From Pseudomonadota bacterium (GTDB lineage Bacteria > Pseudomonadota > Gammaproteobacteria > Pseudomonadales > Oceanobacteraceae): a stretch of 36,138 nucleotides of DNA. A model generated the notes under the pieces. That model was given only the letters and a program-made list of their open reading frames with translations, was not told where the DNA came from and made no database searches. The stretch spans positions 1-36,138 of the forward strand of contig JAIXHJ010000020.1 of the NCBI GenBank assembly GCA_030145845.1. Direction: 5' to 3'. Each line of letters begins with the position of its first letter. Position 1 is the stretch's first letter. The translations under genes were made by a program, and so were the position numbers. Positions 17,004 through 26,162 of the stretch are shown here, in pieces.

Positions 17004-17708
17004 TCAGCTCAGAATTTCTTCGATGGTGATGTAATCACCCACACGGCCAGTCATCTGTTCAGCGTCAGTGTTAACCGGCAGGGTTTTCTTGCCTGGTCTC
17101 CAGCCTGCCGGGCAGACTTCACCGGTCGCAGAAGCATGCTGCCATGCCTGTACCTGACGCAGGAATTCGTTCACGTTACGGCCGACAGAGTCTGCCTGAA
17201 CTTCCTGAGCCACACAGATGCCGTCCGGGTTGAACAGGAAGCGGCCACGCAGTGCCACACCTTCTTCCTCGATCAGCACACCGAAGTCACGGCTCACCTG
17301 TTGGGTGGTATCCGCACCGATGGTCATTTTCAGACCGGCCAGTACCGGCTCAGTCTCAACAAAGCGTTTGTGTGAGAACTTGGAATCCACAGACACCGGC
17401 AGGATTTCTACGCCCATGGCCTGGAACTCGTCGTATTTCGCGTTCATCGCGGCAATTTCAGTCGGGCAGACGAAGGTGAAGTCTGCCGGGTAGAAACATA
17501 CCACAGCCCATTTGCCTTTGAAGTCTTCGCTGGAAACGGTGGTGTAATGCCCGGTTTTGGCATCGTACGCTTCCATAGTGAATTCCGGCATTTCGCGGCG
17601 AACCATTGTTGAACTCATAGTCTTTTTCTCCTCGGAAACATTAATATCTGATTCAGTCTGTTCGGTCTTTTTCGGCTTACGTGGCTTGATCTGCGTATCG
17701 CAACTCAT
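17004..17708 (-). CDS. AhpC/Prx1-type 2-Cys peroxiredoxin
   Basis: This cytosolic thiol peroxidase reduces hydrogen peroxide and organic peroxides. The peroxidatic cysteine sits in DFTFVCPTE (Cys81 with the long start), and the resolving cysteine in GEVCPAGW (Cys199), giving a typical 2-Cys enzyme. Two in-frame starts are possible and each has a strong ribosome binding site: ATG at 17708 (GAGGAGAAGG) and ATG at 17618 (GAGGAGA). The shorter form of 204 residues fits the usual family length. The longer form adds 30 charged, lysine-rich residues. I report the longer span, but initiation at 17618, or at both, is quite possible. No AhpF-like reductase gene is adjacent. Confidence 0.92.
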   Translation of the reverse strand: MSCDTQIKPRKPKKTEQTESDINVSEEKKTMSSTMVRREMPEFTMEAYDAKTGHYTTVSSEDFKGKWAVVCFYPADFTFVCPTEIAAMNAKYDEFQAMGVEILPVSVDSKFSHKRFVETEPVLAGLKMTIGADTTQQVSRDFGVLIEEEGVALRGRFLFNPDGICVAQEVQADSVGRNVNEFLRQVQAWQHASATGEVCPAGWRPGKKTLPVNTDAEQMTGRVGDYITIEEILS

Positions 17709-17916
17709 AACCTTCTCCTCTGCTCAGTGCGGTGACCTGCGCCACTGCCTTCTGGTTAACTCCGCTGGACCACACCTGTCGTCCATCTGCAATCAATAAT
17801 ATAACTATACGCTTATATTGGAATTCACTAATAATTATAGGGTTCATTAAGAATTCTTATCATTGAGACAGATCAGTATTGTGTTAGTTATCAGGAAAGG
17901 AGGCGAACAGACAGGA

Positions 17917-17948
17917 GAAAAGTAACGGATGGCAGAACACCATCCGTT
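17917..17948 (-). terminator. Probable terminator after proX
   Basis: AACGGATGG (17924-17932) and CCATCCGTT (17940-17948) make a perfect 9-bp stem with a 7-nt loop. On the minus strand it is followed by ACTTTTCT, a short T-rich run. It lies 19 bases beyond the proX stop codon. Confidence 0.7.
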
Positions 17949-17966
17949 GGCAGCAGAAGCAGAGGG

Positions 17967-18959
17967 TTATTCTGCGGCGTTAAGGGCAGTCTCAACCCAG
18001 CGGTCAAAGGTCTTCTGGTTGGCTTTGATCCACAGGTCGGCATGACGCTCAATATCCGCCACGGAATCTTCACCGTTGGCAATCATCATATTTTCCGCAC
18101 TGACGGCGTTGATTGGCAGCTTCATAAGCGCAAACAGTCTGGCCGCCGCCGGGTTTTTCTCAGCCCAGGCTTTATTGGCCACGATGCGCTCGGCGTTGAT
18201 ATCAAAGCCGTAGTTTTTGCCGTTCGCCAGCTCAGTATCCGTGCCGTTAGGATTGGCCGAGTAAGGTACTTCCAGCCACACCACGTCTTTCCCCGGCACC
18301 AGACGGCCGGACACCCAGTAGGGAGTCCAGGTGTAATACAGAACCGGTTTGCCTTCCTTATAACGGGCGATGGTGTCGGAAATGATGGCCGCATACTGGC
18401 CCTGATTGTGGCTGATATGATCGCGCAGTCCGAATTCATCCAGCTGATATTCAATCACACCTTCGCAACCCCAGCCGGCGTTACAGCCCGCCAGGTCAGC
18501 TTTGCCATCACCATTGGTATCAAACAGTGCCGCCAGCTGCGGATCTTTCAGATCGGTGATTTTCGTGATGCCGTACTGTGCCGCCGTTTTTTTATCAATC
18601 AGGTATCCCTGTGCGGCACCACTGATGTAGGTACCGGCGCGGTAGAATTTTTCATCGCCCCCCGCATTTTTGTACATGGTGTTATGCAGCGGATACCAGT
18701 TCACGGTGGTGTAAGTTAAATCGCCGTTGGCAATGGCGGTATAACCGGCACTGTAATCCACTTCCCTGATGGGCTTAATGTCATAGCCCAGTTCGGCCAG
18801 CGCTTTATTCACAATCACGGTCTGAAATTTTTCTTCTGAAATCGGGCTGTGAAAGGCCTGCACGCTGACGCCTTTGCCGGGCAGATCCGCCGCCTGCACC
18901 GCACTGCTCAGTGTCAGAGTCAGACCGATCACGGCGGCCAGTAGGGATGGTATTTTCAT
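17967..18959 (-). CDS. proX: ProX, glycine betaine/proline-betaine binding protein
   Basis: The periplasmic substrate-binding protein of the ProU transporter, 330 residues, the same length as E. coli ProX. A Sec signal peptide is visible ([20 protein letters not shown], cleavage probably after VQA). Family features include [12 protein letters not shown], the two cysteines of [11 protein letters not shown], and [26 protein letters not shown], which carries aromatic residues used to cage the quaternary ammonium group. It is the last gene of the proV-proW-proX operon, 17 bases after proW, and is followed by a hairpin. Confidence 0.95.
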   Translation of the reverse strand: MKIPSLLAAVIGLTLTLSSAVQAADLPGKGVSVQAFHSPISEEKFQTVIVNKALAELGYDIKPIREVDYSAGYTAIANGDLTYTTVNWYPLHNTMYKNAGGDEKFYRAGTYISGAAQGYLIDKKTAAQYGITKITDLKDPQLAALFDTNGDGKADLAGCNAGWGCEGVIEYQLDEFGLRDHISHNQGQYAAIISDTIARYKEGKPVLYYTWTPYWVSGRLVPGKDVVWLEVPYSANPNGTDTELANGKNYGFDINAERIVANKAWAEKNPAAARLFALMKLPINAVSAENMMIANGEDSVADIERHADLWIKANQKTFDRWVETALNAAE

Positions 18960-18976
18960 AAAAGTCTCCTCAGGAC

Positions 18977-20113
18977 CTAAGATTTTCTGTTGCTCAGCCG
19001 CAGCAGCAGCCCGGCCGGACCGGCCTGATACCAGTGGCGCACACCACGGGCGCGGGCATCCTGCCCCAGAGCCTGGGTCAGCCGGTCGAGAATAATGGCG
19101 AGAATCACAATGCCGATGCCGCCCACCGCCGCCAGACCGATATCCAGCCGGCCGATACCGCGCAGCACCATCAGCCCCAGACCGCCCACAGAAATCATGG
19201 AAGCAATCACCACCATCGACAGACTCAGCATCAGCGTCTGGTTCACCCCGGCCATGATGGTCGGCATGGCCAGTGGCAGCTGCACCTTGAACAGTTTCTG
19301 CCGCGGGCTGGCGCCAAAGGATTCCGCGGCTTCAATCAGATCGCCCGGCACCTGACGGATCCCCAGATTGGTGAGGCGGATCACCGGCGGCATGGCAAAC
19401 ACAATGGTCACCACCACCCCCGGCACATTACCAATGCCGAACAGCATGACGATGGGCACCAGATAGACAAAGGCGGGCGTGGTCTGCATCGCATCGAGCG
19501 TGGGCCGCAGCACTTTATTGAGGCCGTCGTGGCGCGCCATCAGAATACCCAGCGGCAGCCCCAGCAGGATGCAGAAGAACACCGAGGTCAGCACCAGAGA
19601 CAGCGTGGTCATGGCTTCGCTCCAGGCACCGATGGCACCCAGCACAAACATACTCAGCGCGGTACTGATCGCCAGCCGGCCGCCGGCCAGCTGCCAGGCC
19701 AGCAGGGTAAAGATGGCAATCATCAGCAGTGGTGGCGTGCTGTTCAGCAGCAGATCAATGGAATTGAGCGTGGCATCCACCGGCACCTTAATGCCGCTGA
19801 AGAAGGGGCGAAAATGTTCGACCACCCAGTCCAGCCCGTGTTCGACCCAATCCTGCAGCGGTACCCAGGCTTCCGGGAACGGATCGGCCAGCGTGAAATT
19901 CACGCTCTCTCTGACACTGTCGTCCTGCAGCCAGCTTTCCGCGGCGAAGTTGTCAGATGACTGTTCGGCATTGCCCCACGGATTGCTTCCGGCGCTGTTA
20001 TCCGCCGCAAACGGGTTGTTATCGGGGGAACTCTCGGTGTTGTCGCCGTTGCGGCTGTCCGCAGCATCATCAGCCACCGGCGGCGCAGCAAAGGGGTTGT
20101 TGGCGTCACTCAT
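18977..20113 (-). CDS. proW: ProW, glycine betaine/proline-betaine permease
   Basis: The membrane subunit of the ProU ABC importer, about 378 residues. As in E. coli, a long polar N-terminal region (here about 95 residues, rich in Asn-Pro-Phe repeats) precedes the membrane part. The conserved block [18 protein letters not shown] is followed by several membrane helices, [20 protein letters not shown], and the EAA loop that contacts ProV ([20 protein letters not shown]). The start at 20113 is chosen because it overlaps the end of proV by eight bases, has GAGAAAG upstream and gives the family-like MSDANNPF opening. The overlap suggests translational coupling. Confidence 0.95.
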   Translation of the reverse strand: MSDANNPFAAPPVADDAADSRNGDNTESSPDNNPFAADNSAGSNPWGNAEQSSDNFAAESWLQDDSVRESVNFTLADPFPEAWVPLQDWVEHGLDWVVEHFRPFFSGIKVPVDATLNSIDLLLNSTPPLLMIAIFTLLAWQLAGGRLAISTALSMFVLGAIGAWSEAMTTLSLVLTSVFFCILLGLPLGILMARHDGLNKVLRPTLDAMQTTPAFVYLVPIVMLFGIGNVPGVVVTIVFAMPPVIRLTNLGIRQVPGDLIEAAESFGASPRQKLFKVQLPLAMPTIMAGVNQTLMLSLSMVVIASMISVGGLGLMVLRGIGRLDIGLAAVGGIGIVILAIILDRLTQALGQDARARGVRHWYQAGPAGLLLRLSNRKS

Positions 20114-21338
20114 GATTCTTTCTCCCGTCTTCTTCGTCTGACTCACGGTCAAGGGTTTCCAGCAGGCGGGTTTTGGTAATGCTGCCGACATACTCACCGT
20201 CTTTCACCACCGGCACGGGATAGTCCGACTGGGCAACGGTCGCAATCAGCTCGCGCACCGGCGTACCGGCCTCGGCGATGGTGGTTTCTGCCGCCGGGGT
20301 CAGATGATCCTCCACCAGCGCGCCGGGCTTTTCTTTATCCAGCTCTGTGAGCGATGCCACGCCGACAAACTGCTGTTCGTCATCCACCACATAACCGTAT
20401 TCCACCCCGCTTTCCGTCAGTTGCTGCATGGCGTCTTCCACACTCGCGGAGCGGTCGATAGTAGTTTCCGGCAGAACTTCGGCCACGTTCTGTGCGGCGT
20501 AGACGTTCGATACATCCACCCCCTTAAAGAAGGACTTCACGTAATCATTGGCCGGGTTCTGCAGAATATCGTTGGGCGTGCCGACCTGAATCACTTCGCC
20601 ATTCTGCATAATGGCAATGCGGTCACCGATGCGCATGGCTTCGTCGAGGTCGTGGGAAATAAAGACAATGGTGCGGCGGTGATCAGCCTGCAGCCTGACC
20701 AGTTCATCCTGCATTTCCGTGCGGATCAGCGGGTCCAGCGCCGAGAAGGCTTCGTCCATCAGCATAATATCCGGATCATTGGCCAGTGCCCGTGCCAGAC
20801 CGACACGCTGCTGCATGCCGCCCGACAGTTCATCCGGATAGGAACGGCCATGGGCCGCCAGCCCGACCTGTTCCAGTGCAGCCTGCGCCTTACGCCGGCG
20901 CTCCTTTACCGCCACGCCGGACAGCTCCAGCCCGAAAGCAGCGTTATCCAGCACATTCATATGCGGCATCAGCGCAAACGACTGAAACACCATACTGATT
21001 TTTTTGCGCCGCACGTCACGCAGCTGTTGCTGATTGATCACGGCGATGTCTTCACCGTCGATCAGCACCTGACCGCGGGTCGGTTCAATCAGCCGGTTGA
21101 GCAGGCGAACCAGGGTGGATTTGCCCGAGCCTGACAGCCCCATAATGACGAAGATTTCGCCTTCGCGGATGCTCAGGCTGGCGTCCTTCACCCCCACCGT
21201 CTGACCGGTACGGGTGAAAATTTCGTCTTTATCCAGCCCCTGATCCACCAGCGCCAGCGCCTGCTGCGGATCCTCGCCAAAGACTTTGTACAGATTTTTT
21301 ACTTCAAGTTTGATCGCTGCCGGGTCGGAGGTCGCCAT
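20106..21338 (-). CDS. proV: ProV, glycine betaine/proline-betaine transporter ATPase
   Basis: The ATP-binding subunit of the ProU importer, 410 residues. Walker A is GLSGSGKST (residues 67-75), the Q-loop is in [12 protein letters not shown], the signature is [15 protein letters not shown], and Walker B runs [11 protein letters not shown]. Two CBS domains follow the ATPase; in related transporters they take part in ionic-strength sensing. It is the first gene of the operon. A perfect 12-bp palindrome lies ten bases upstream of the start codon and could be an operator. proU operons are typically induced by hyperosmotic stress, expected but not visible here. Confidence 0.97.
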   Translation of the reverse strand: MATSDPAAIKLEVKNLYKVFGEDPQQALALVDQGLDKDEIFTRTGQTVGVKDASLSIREGEIFVIMGLSGSGKSTLVRLLNRLIEPTRGQVLIDGEDIAVINQQQLRDVRRKKISMVFQSFALMPHMNVLDNAAFGLELSGVAVKERRRKAQAALEQVGLAAHGRSYPDELSGGMQQRVGLARALANDPDIMLMDEAFSALDPLIRTEMQDELVRLQADHRRTIVFISHDLDEAMRIGDRIAIMQNGEVIQVGTPNDILQNPANDYVKSFFKGVDVSNVYAAQNVAEVLPETTIDRSASVEDAMQQLTESGVEYGYVVDDEQQFVGVASLTELDKEKPGALVEDHLTPAAETTIAEAGTPVRELIATVAQSDYPVPVVKDGEYVGSITKTRLLETLDRESDEEDGRKNHE

Positions 21339-21348
21339 ATCAGTTTAT

Positions 21349-21360
21349 TTACAGCTGTAA
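21349..21360. promoter_or_regulatory. Palindrome upstream of proV
   Basis: TTACAGCTGTAA is a perfect 12-bp palindrome ten bases before the proV start codon. Its place in the leader or promoter suggests an operator, but I cannot name the regulator. Confidence 0.45.
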
Positions 21361-21777
21361 GTATTTTTTACCATACAGACTTTTACCCATGGCTTCAAAG
21401 CACCCGGTCTTTGTCAATATTGTTGCGGCAGGATTTTCAGCGGGGAAATTGAGCCATTACCGATGGCAGCAGCGGCTGGACGCGGAGGGAATAAACAGGA
21501 AGAGCGTTTTGCTGCGCGCTTTATTATTTTTAACTCTAAACAGAATCAGGCCGGAATCAGCCCCTGCTGCAGGGTGACAGGCAGGCTTAGACGAATTGCG
21601 CAAAGCGTACATTAGCGGCAGCCGTACACATGCAAAGAGGCCTGTTATACACTGCCTCTCAGCCGGCAAAGCAGTTCAGAAATCTGCTGTCTGGGTTATC
21701 TGAGTGCCGGTCCATGGACAGTCCGGCCTCACGGCCGTTATCAATAATTCGCACAATAAACCGACCGGATGCCCTCA
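21361..21777. other. Intergenic region between proV and the exported-protein cluster
   Basis: About 420 bases between divergently transcribed units, so it should carry promoters for both. A TTGACA hexamer on the minus strand (21412-21417) could be the proV -35 box, but no good -10 box sits at the right distance. On the other strand TTATACACT near 21645-21655 is a possible -10 region for the downstream cluster. Short open frames here lack ribosome binding sites and are not supported as genes. Confidence 0.4.
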
Positions 21778-22782
21778 ATGACTTACCGCCGTTTTCTGCC
21801 CCTGACCACCCTGACTGCCGGCCTGCTGATCAGTGTCCAGGCCTCTGCCGAAACCAGCCTGCTGGCCGTTTACTGTCAGACGGATACCGACAACGCCGTG
21901 ATTTACGTCGACGGCCAGCAATCGTCCACCTGCAGTGAAGGTGAGCGTAAAGTCATTCCCGTAACCCCCGGCGGCCACCGGGTCGATGTGGTGCGCAGCC
22001 ACGGGCCGGAATACGAACAGCGTTTCACCACCGACGTCAGTGCCGAAGCCGGCCGGCCGGTACGGGTGCGCGTCAGCCTGCCGGAAAAAACCATGACCGC
22101 TTACGGTGAACAGATGGCCGTGGAGCGTTTACAGGCCTCCAGACAGGCCGCCGAAAAAGCCGCCTTTGAAAAAAATCTGACGGCCGCCAGCCAGGGTGAT
22201 ATCCGTGCCATGGATGCCGTGGTCAGCAGTTATCAGTCCGGCACCGGGGTGGAAAAAAATCCGCAACAGGCCAGCTACTGGCAGCAACAGGCCAGCGCCG
22301 CCCGTCAGGCCTTACAGGAAGAAAAAGAGCAGCAGGAATTTAAGGCGGCACTGGCGAAGGCAGACGATGAACAGGCCCCGCTGCAGGAACGCATCACCGC
22401 CATCAATAACCTGATCCGTTATTACGTTGATGGCTATGGCACTGCCATCAATGCCGCGGAAGCTAAGGCATGGCAGACCCGCCGTCAGCAGTTACAGGCG
22501 GCCAGCGAACGGGATGAGCGCATCGCCGCCGCGCAGCAGGAACTGGATGGCGTTATTTATTTTCCCTTTGTGCGCAGTGCCCCGGAAGTGATGTCCCGTG
22601 GTGGCGCCGACTCATCCACTTATTTTTCCCTGTTACCGCTGGCCACGGCGATGGATATTGTCTCTCTGCCGTCCACCACCACCGAACATATTGCGGCCAG
22701 CAGCAAACTGAAAGACGCAGAAAGCCACGCCTCGCGCTGGGCCAACCCCGAATCCATGGTGGCGCAGTCGTTTTCTGAATAA
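21778..22782 (+). CDS. Exported protein of unknown function, PEGA-like N-terminus
   Basis: I do not recognise a named family. The protein is about 334 residues with a Sec signal peptide (MTYRRFLPLTTLTAGLLISV, cleavage probably after ASA). After it comes a small beta-rich domain with two cysteines about 19 residues apart (VYCQTD and STCSEG) and the run VIYVDG then VTPGGHRVDVVRS, which resembles a PEGA-type carbohydrate-binding or adhesion domain. The middle is a charged helical region with a Sel1-like piece (DAVVSSYQSGTGVEKNPQQA). The C-terminal part has no recognisable motif. It is the first of three same-strand genes for exported proteins, 11 bases before the next, so an operon is likely. 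The ATG at 21769, three codons upstream, is an alternative start. Confidence 0.8.
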   Translation: MTYRRFLPLTTLTAGLLISVQASAETSLLAVYCQTDTDNAVIYVDGQQSSTCSEGERKVIPVTPGGHRVDVVRSHGPEYEQRFTTDVSAEAGRPVRVRVSLPEKTMTAYGEQMAVERLQASRQAAEKAAFEKNLTAASQGDIRAMDAVVSSYQSGTGVEKNPQQASYWQQQASAARQALQEEKEQQEFKAALAKADDEQAPLQERITAINNLIRYYVDGYGTAINAAEAKAWQTRRQQLQAASERDERIAAAQQELDGVIYFPFVRSAPEVMSRGGADSSTYFSLLPLATAMDIVSLPSTTTEHIAASSKLKDAESHASRWANPESMVAQSFSE

Positions 22783-22793
22783 CGCCGCGGAGC

Positions 22794-24455
22794 ATGATCA
22801 CTGTGACTGTGCGCCTGCTGCCGCTGCTATTGCTGATCCTGTTGTCCGGCTGTTCCGCCCTGCAGAGCAGACAGCCGGCGGCCATCAGCCGCAGCGCGTG
22901 CGCGGATTTCCGGGTACTGCAACAGGCCGGCGCACCGGACACTCTGCTGCCGCAGAATTTTCACCACGACTGCACGGGAGTTGCAGCGTCCGGCCACACG
23001 CTGGCCGCCAGTCTGCAGGCACTGCAGCCGGATTATCCAGCACTGCAGCCGGACCCGCGTTTCCGTGATGTGTCGGCCCTGCTCCATCCGCCGGCGTCAG
23101 CCGCTGACGACAACCAGAGCAGCCGCTACCGGCGCGAATTAACGGCCTACCTGCAACACGACCGCTACGCCTGCCGCTTCCCGGTCTATGCCGGCTATTT
23201 TGCCCGCCGTTACCGGCAGGAAACGGATTTTTCTGCCTGTGACGCCAGCGTGCCGTTTTATCTGCTGAGCATGCGTGAAGGCGGTCAGGTCCGCCGCATT
23301 AATCCACAGGACATCAGCGAAATTCATCTGCTGTTTTCCAGTCAGGGCGAAGCGCTGCAGTCATCCTTCGGGCATACCGCCCTGCGCCTGATTGTCTGCC
23401 CGCCGGGCCAGCGGCAGAAAGCCGCCTGCGACCGTAATCTGCGTGAACATATTGTACTGGGCTTTATGGGCCGCATTGATGAACTGCAGATGAATCCGTT
23501 CAAAGGCATATTCGGCGGTTATGATGCGCACCTGCTGGGTTTTACCTTTATGGAGATTTACCGCACCAACACCCTGTACGAAAACCGCAACCTGTATTCC
23601 CTGCCGCTGCGCCTCAGCGCCGCTGAACGGCAGCAGATTGTGCGCGAACTGGCGGAGGTACACTGGAGCTACCGCGGTGATTATCAGTTTTTCACCAACA
23701 ACTGCGCCACCCTGCTGCAGGACACACTGCAGCAGCTGATCAGCGCTTATGGCAGCGATCAACAGCTGGCCGGCGGCTATATCCGCCCCGACCGTTTTTT
23801 TGCCGCCGTCAGACACAGCGCACTGGCTGACAGTGACGTACTGGAAAATCTGCCGCAGGCCGAACGCGATGGTTATTATTTCCCCTCCACCCTGCCCTAT
23901 TACCGCCAGGCACTGCAGCAGCTGAACCGACAACGCAGTCTGGCGCCGGTAAAACAGCTGGACGATTATCCGCAGCGCAGTGCGGAACAGCGTCTGCTGG
24001 CCGTACTGCGGGACCCGCAGCTGTTAGCGGCGCTACAGCAGGATAAACACCTGCGTGATGCCCAGCGCCTGCTGGAAGAATATGTACTGCTGCTGCAGGA
24101 GCGGCAGCTGGGGCTGATGTTTGCACGCTATCTGGCCGGCGCCGATACCGCCCGTCTGTTTCAGCAGGCCGCCGCCCGATTACAGCAGCAGCCCGCTGCC
24201 CTGGCCTTTATGCAGACCTGCTACCAGCAGCCTCTGCAGCAACTGCTGTCACGTTTACCCCGCTCCGACGGCATGCCGGAGCCGGCGTTTCTGCAGCAGT
24301 ACCGCAGCGCCACCGACTGCAGTAATGAACAACAACGCAGCACCATCCGTCAGGTATTTGCCGGACTGATGCCGGACAGCCAGCTGGCCACTGACAGCCG
24401 CCGGCTGGCCGCCGAAATCCGCGCCACCCTGCACAACCTCGACACGCTGCAATAA
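22794..24455 (+). CDS. DUF4105-family lipoprotein, putative periplasmic thiol hydrolase
   Basis: A 553-residue predicted lipoprotein: the signal peptide ends in a lipobox, LLSGC, with Cys20 as the lipidation site. Residues about 175-345 match the DUF4105 (Lnb N-terminal-like) domain, with SFGHTALRL (His194) and YQFFTNNCATLLQD (Cys304). These recall the His/Cys pair of permuted NlpC/P60-like papain-fold enzymes, so a hydrolase acting on cell-wall or lipid-linked amides is a reasonable guess, not a demonstrated one. The C-terminal 200 residues are helical and rich in Leu and Gln. It sits between two other exported-protein genes and overlaps the next start by one base (TAATG), which indicates translational coupling. 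Confidence 0.85.
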   Translation: MITVTVRLLPLLLLILLSGCSALQSRQPAAISRSACADFRVLQQAGAPDTLLPQNFHHDCTGVAASGHTLAASLQALQPDYPALQPDPRFRDVSALLHPPASAADDNQSSRYRRELTAYLQHDRYACRFPVYAGYFARRYRQETDFSACDASVPFYLLSMREGGQVRRINPQDISEIHLLFSSQGEALQSSFGHTALRLIVCPPGQRQKAACDRNLREHIVLGFMGRIDELQMNPFKGIFGGYDAHLLGFTFMEIYRTNTLYENRNLYSLPLRLSAAERQQIVRELAEVHWSYRGDYQFFTNNCATLLQDTLQQLISAYGSDQQLAGGYIRPDRFFAAVRHSALADSDVLENLPQAERDGYYFPSTLPYYRQALQQLNRQRSLAPVKQLDDYPQRSAEQRLLAVLRDPQLLAALQQDKHLRDAQRLLEEYVLLLQERQLGLMFARYLAGADTARLFQQAAARLQQQPAALAFMQTCYQQPLQQLLSRLPRSDGMPEPAFLQQYRSATDCSNEQQRSTIRQVFAGLMPDSQLATDSRRLAAEIRATLHNLDTLQ

Positions 24456-26146
24456 TGAAAAAGGTAACGGATATGACTTACCCCACCGCCGCCACCGCGT
24501 CACTGCTCTGCCTGCTGTTCACACTGACCGCTCTGCCCTCTGTCACTGCCCGCGCCAGTCAGGCTGAATTATTGCAGCAGCTGGAAATGATGGAGCAGAT
24601 GGACGAGCTCGACCGGCAGGAATTTAATCAGTTGCTGCAACAGGCCGACCAGTGCGCAGAACAGCTGGATTTTGTCTGTGCCCGTCAGCGTATGACTGAC
24701 GCCAGCCCGTTAATGCTCGACCCGGACATGGAGCAGCGTTACCAGGCCAGCCAGTCTTATTATCAGACGATGCAGGGTTACGCCGCAGGCCTGATTCAGG
24801 ACAGTATCGATTACCGGCCACTGGCACAGTTTAAGGAAATCTGCCCGGACCCGTTTGCCGACTACAGCCGCTATGAAGCCGAAGGCAACGATTTTCACAG
24901 TGTCTCCAGCCGCTGGATAAAGCGACGAGACCAGCATGAAGAATTCATTGCCTGCAAAGAGACCTTCAGCCGTTCATATGATATCGATGGCTGGACCGCT
25001 GCTCTGGCAGAAAAACAGACGCTGGAAAAATCACTGGATAACCGCTCCAAATCCGGCATTCACAATCTCAGCCGGCAATCTGAAATCCGTAAAATACATG
25101 CTTATATCGACGAAGAAGGCGACAGTTACCAGGAGGTCATGAACGACTATGCTGAGCAGCTGAGTTTCCTCGCCCGCCGGGATTCTTCATCGTCCAGTTC
25201 CGGAGACTGGATGGACAACCTGGCTGTCGGCCTGCAGAACCTTAACCAACAATTGCAGAATAATAATCAGCAAATCCAGAATAATATAAATCAGATACAC
25301 CAGCAGGTCGCCCGTGAAAATCAACAGCGCCGCCAACAGAATCAGGAGGCCATCGCGGCTAAAGCCCGCCAACAAAGACAACAGCAGAAACTGCTGGCAG
25401 AACAGAAGCGACAACTGCAGTTGCAGCATGAACGACAGAAACAGATTGCCGCCAACAGCAAGCCCACCACCCTTTACACCCGTGGCCCCGATCAGCACCG
25501 CACCATCGGCAATGCCACCGGCAGCGTCAATCTGGGCGGCGGGCCACAGAACACCCAGACCGGTGCCGTGCGCTTCGATTATCAGGGGTCCCGCCCGGAT
25601 CAGCAGAGCAACGCCAACGGCAGCCCGGTTTCCGCTTCCGCCAGACCCGGTAATACACCGTCGTCAGTGCTGGCCTCGGCCGGCAACACCCCCTTACCAG
25701 GTAGCAGCAGCCCGGGACTTCCGTCCTCCGGCAGCAACACGCCCGGCAGCAGTGACACAGCAAGCGCGTTAATAGAACAGCACGTCTGGAAAGCCTATAG
25801 CGCGGAAAAACAGTCCGAAGGCCTGCTGACCACCAAAGAAAACACCATGTACGAGATGACGGGCACGGTGCGTTTTGTTCACACCTTTTACCGTAAATCC
25901 TATACCGACCGCTGCACCATCGACTATGGCACGCTGTTGCTGGTCGACTGGGAATATCACGGCAAAAAAGCGCTGCAGTTCCGCGAATATTTCGTCAGCC
26001 ATGGCGATGCCCTGGACGCCTGGTTCGAACACAAGAATGGCACCAGCGGCTACAAAGACTACAGCCAGAACTATGAAGATATTGAACGCGCATTGCGCGA
26101 TGAAGACTGCCAGTCGGTTGCCCGTGGCAAATGGGTGAATTACTGA
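24455..26146 (+). CDS. Exported Gln/Asn-rich protein of unknown function
   Basis: Family not recognised. It has 563 residues with an N-terminal signal peptide (hydrophobic core ATASLLCLLFTLTALPSV). An alpha-helical region with several cysteines (QADQCAEQLDFVCARQR and others) runs to about residue 240. A Gln/Asn-rich coiled-coil stretch follows (roughly 250-330, e.g. LNQQLQNNNQQIQNN), then a Ser/Gly/Pro/Asn-rich linker (about 340-430). The last 130 or so residues form a compact C-terminal domain containing two cysteines (DRCTIDYG and DEDCQSV). The start overlaps the stop of the DUF4105 gene; an ATG six codons later has an AAGG ribosome binding site. The layout suggests a periplasmic or surface scaffold working with its two upstream partners. 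Confidence 0.8.
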   Translation: MKKVTDMTYPTAATASLLCLLFTLTALPSVTARASQAELLQQLEMMEQMDELDRQEFNQLLQQADQCAEQLDFVCARQRMTDASPLMLDPDMEQRYQASQSYYQTMQGYAAGLIQDSIDYRPLAQFKEICPDPFADYSRYEAEGNDFHSVSSRWIKRRDQHEEFIACKETFSRSYDIDGWTAALAEKQTLEKSLDNRSKSGIHNLSRQSEIRKIHAYIDEEGDSYQEVMNDYAEQLSFLARRDSSSSSSGDWMDNLAVGLQNLNQQLQNNNQQIQNNINQIHQQVARENQQRRQQNQEAIAAKARQQRQQQKLLAEQKRQLQLQHERQKQIAANSKPTTLYTRGPDQHRTIGNATGSVNLGGGPQNTQTGAVRFDYQGSRPDQQSNANGSPVSASARPGNTPSSVLASAGNTPLPGSSSPGLPSSGSNTPGSSDTASALIEQHVWKAYSAEKQSEGLLTTKENTMYEMTGTVRFVHTFYRKSYTDRCTIDYGTLLLVDWEYHGKKALQFREYFVSHGDALDAWFEHKNGTSGYKDYSQNYEDIERALRDEDCQSVARGKWVNY

Positions 26147-26162
26147 AACCGGATTAACCGGC

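Noticed and set aside
19034..19960. 308-codon His/Gln-rich frame opposite proW
   Set aside because: Antisense to proW, extreme His/Gln composition and no domain.
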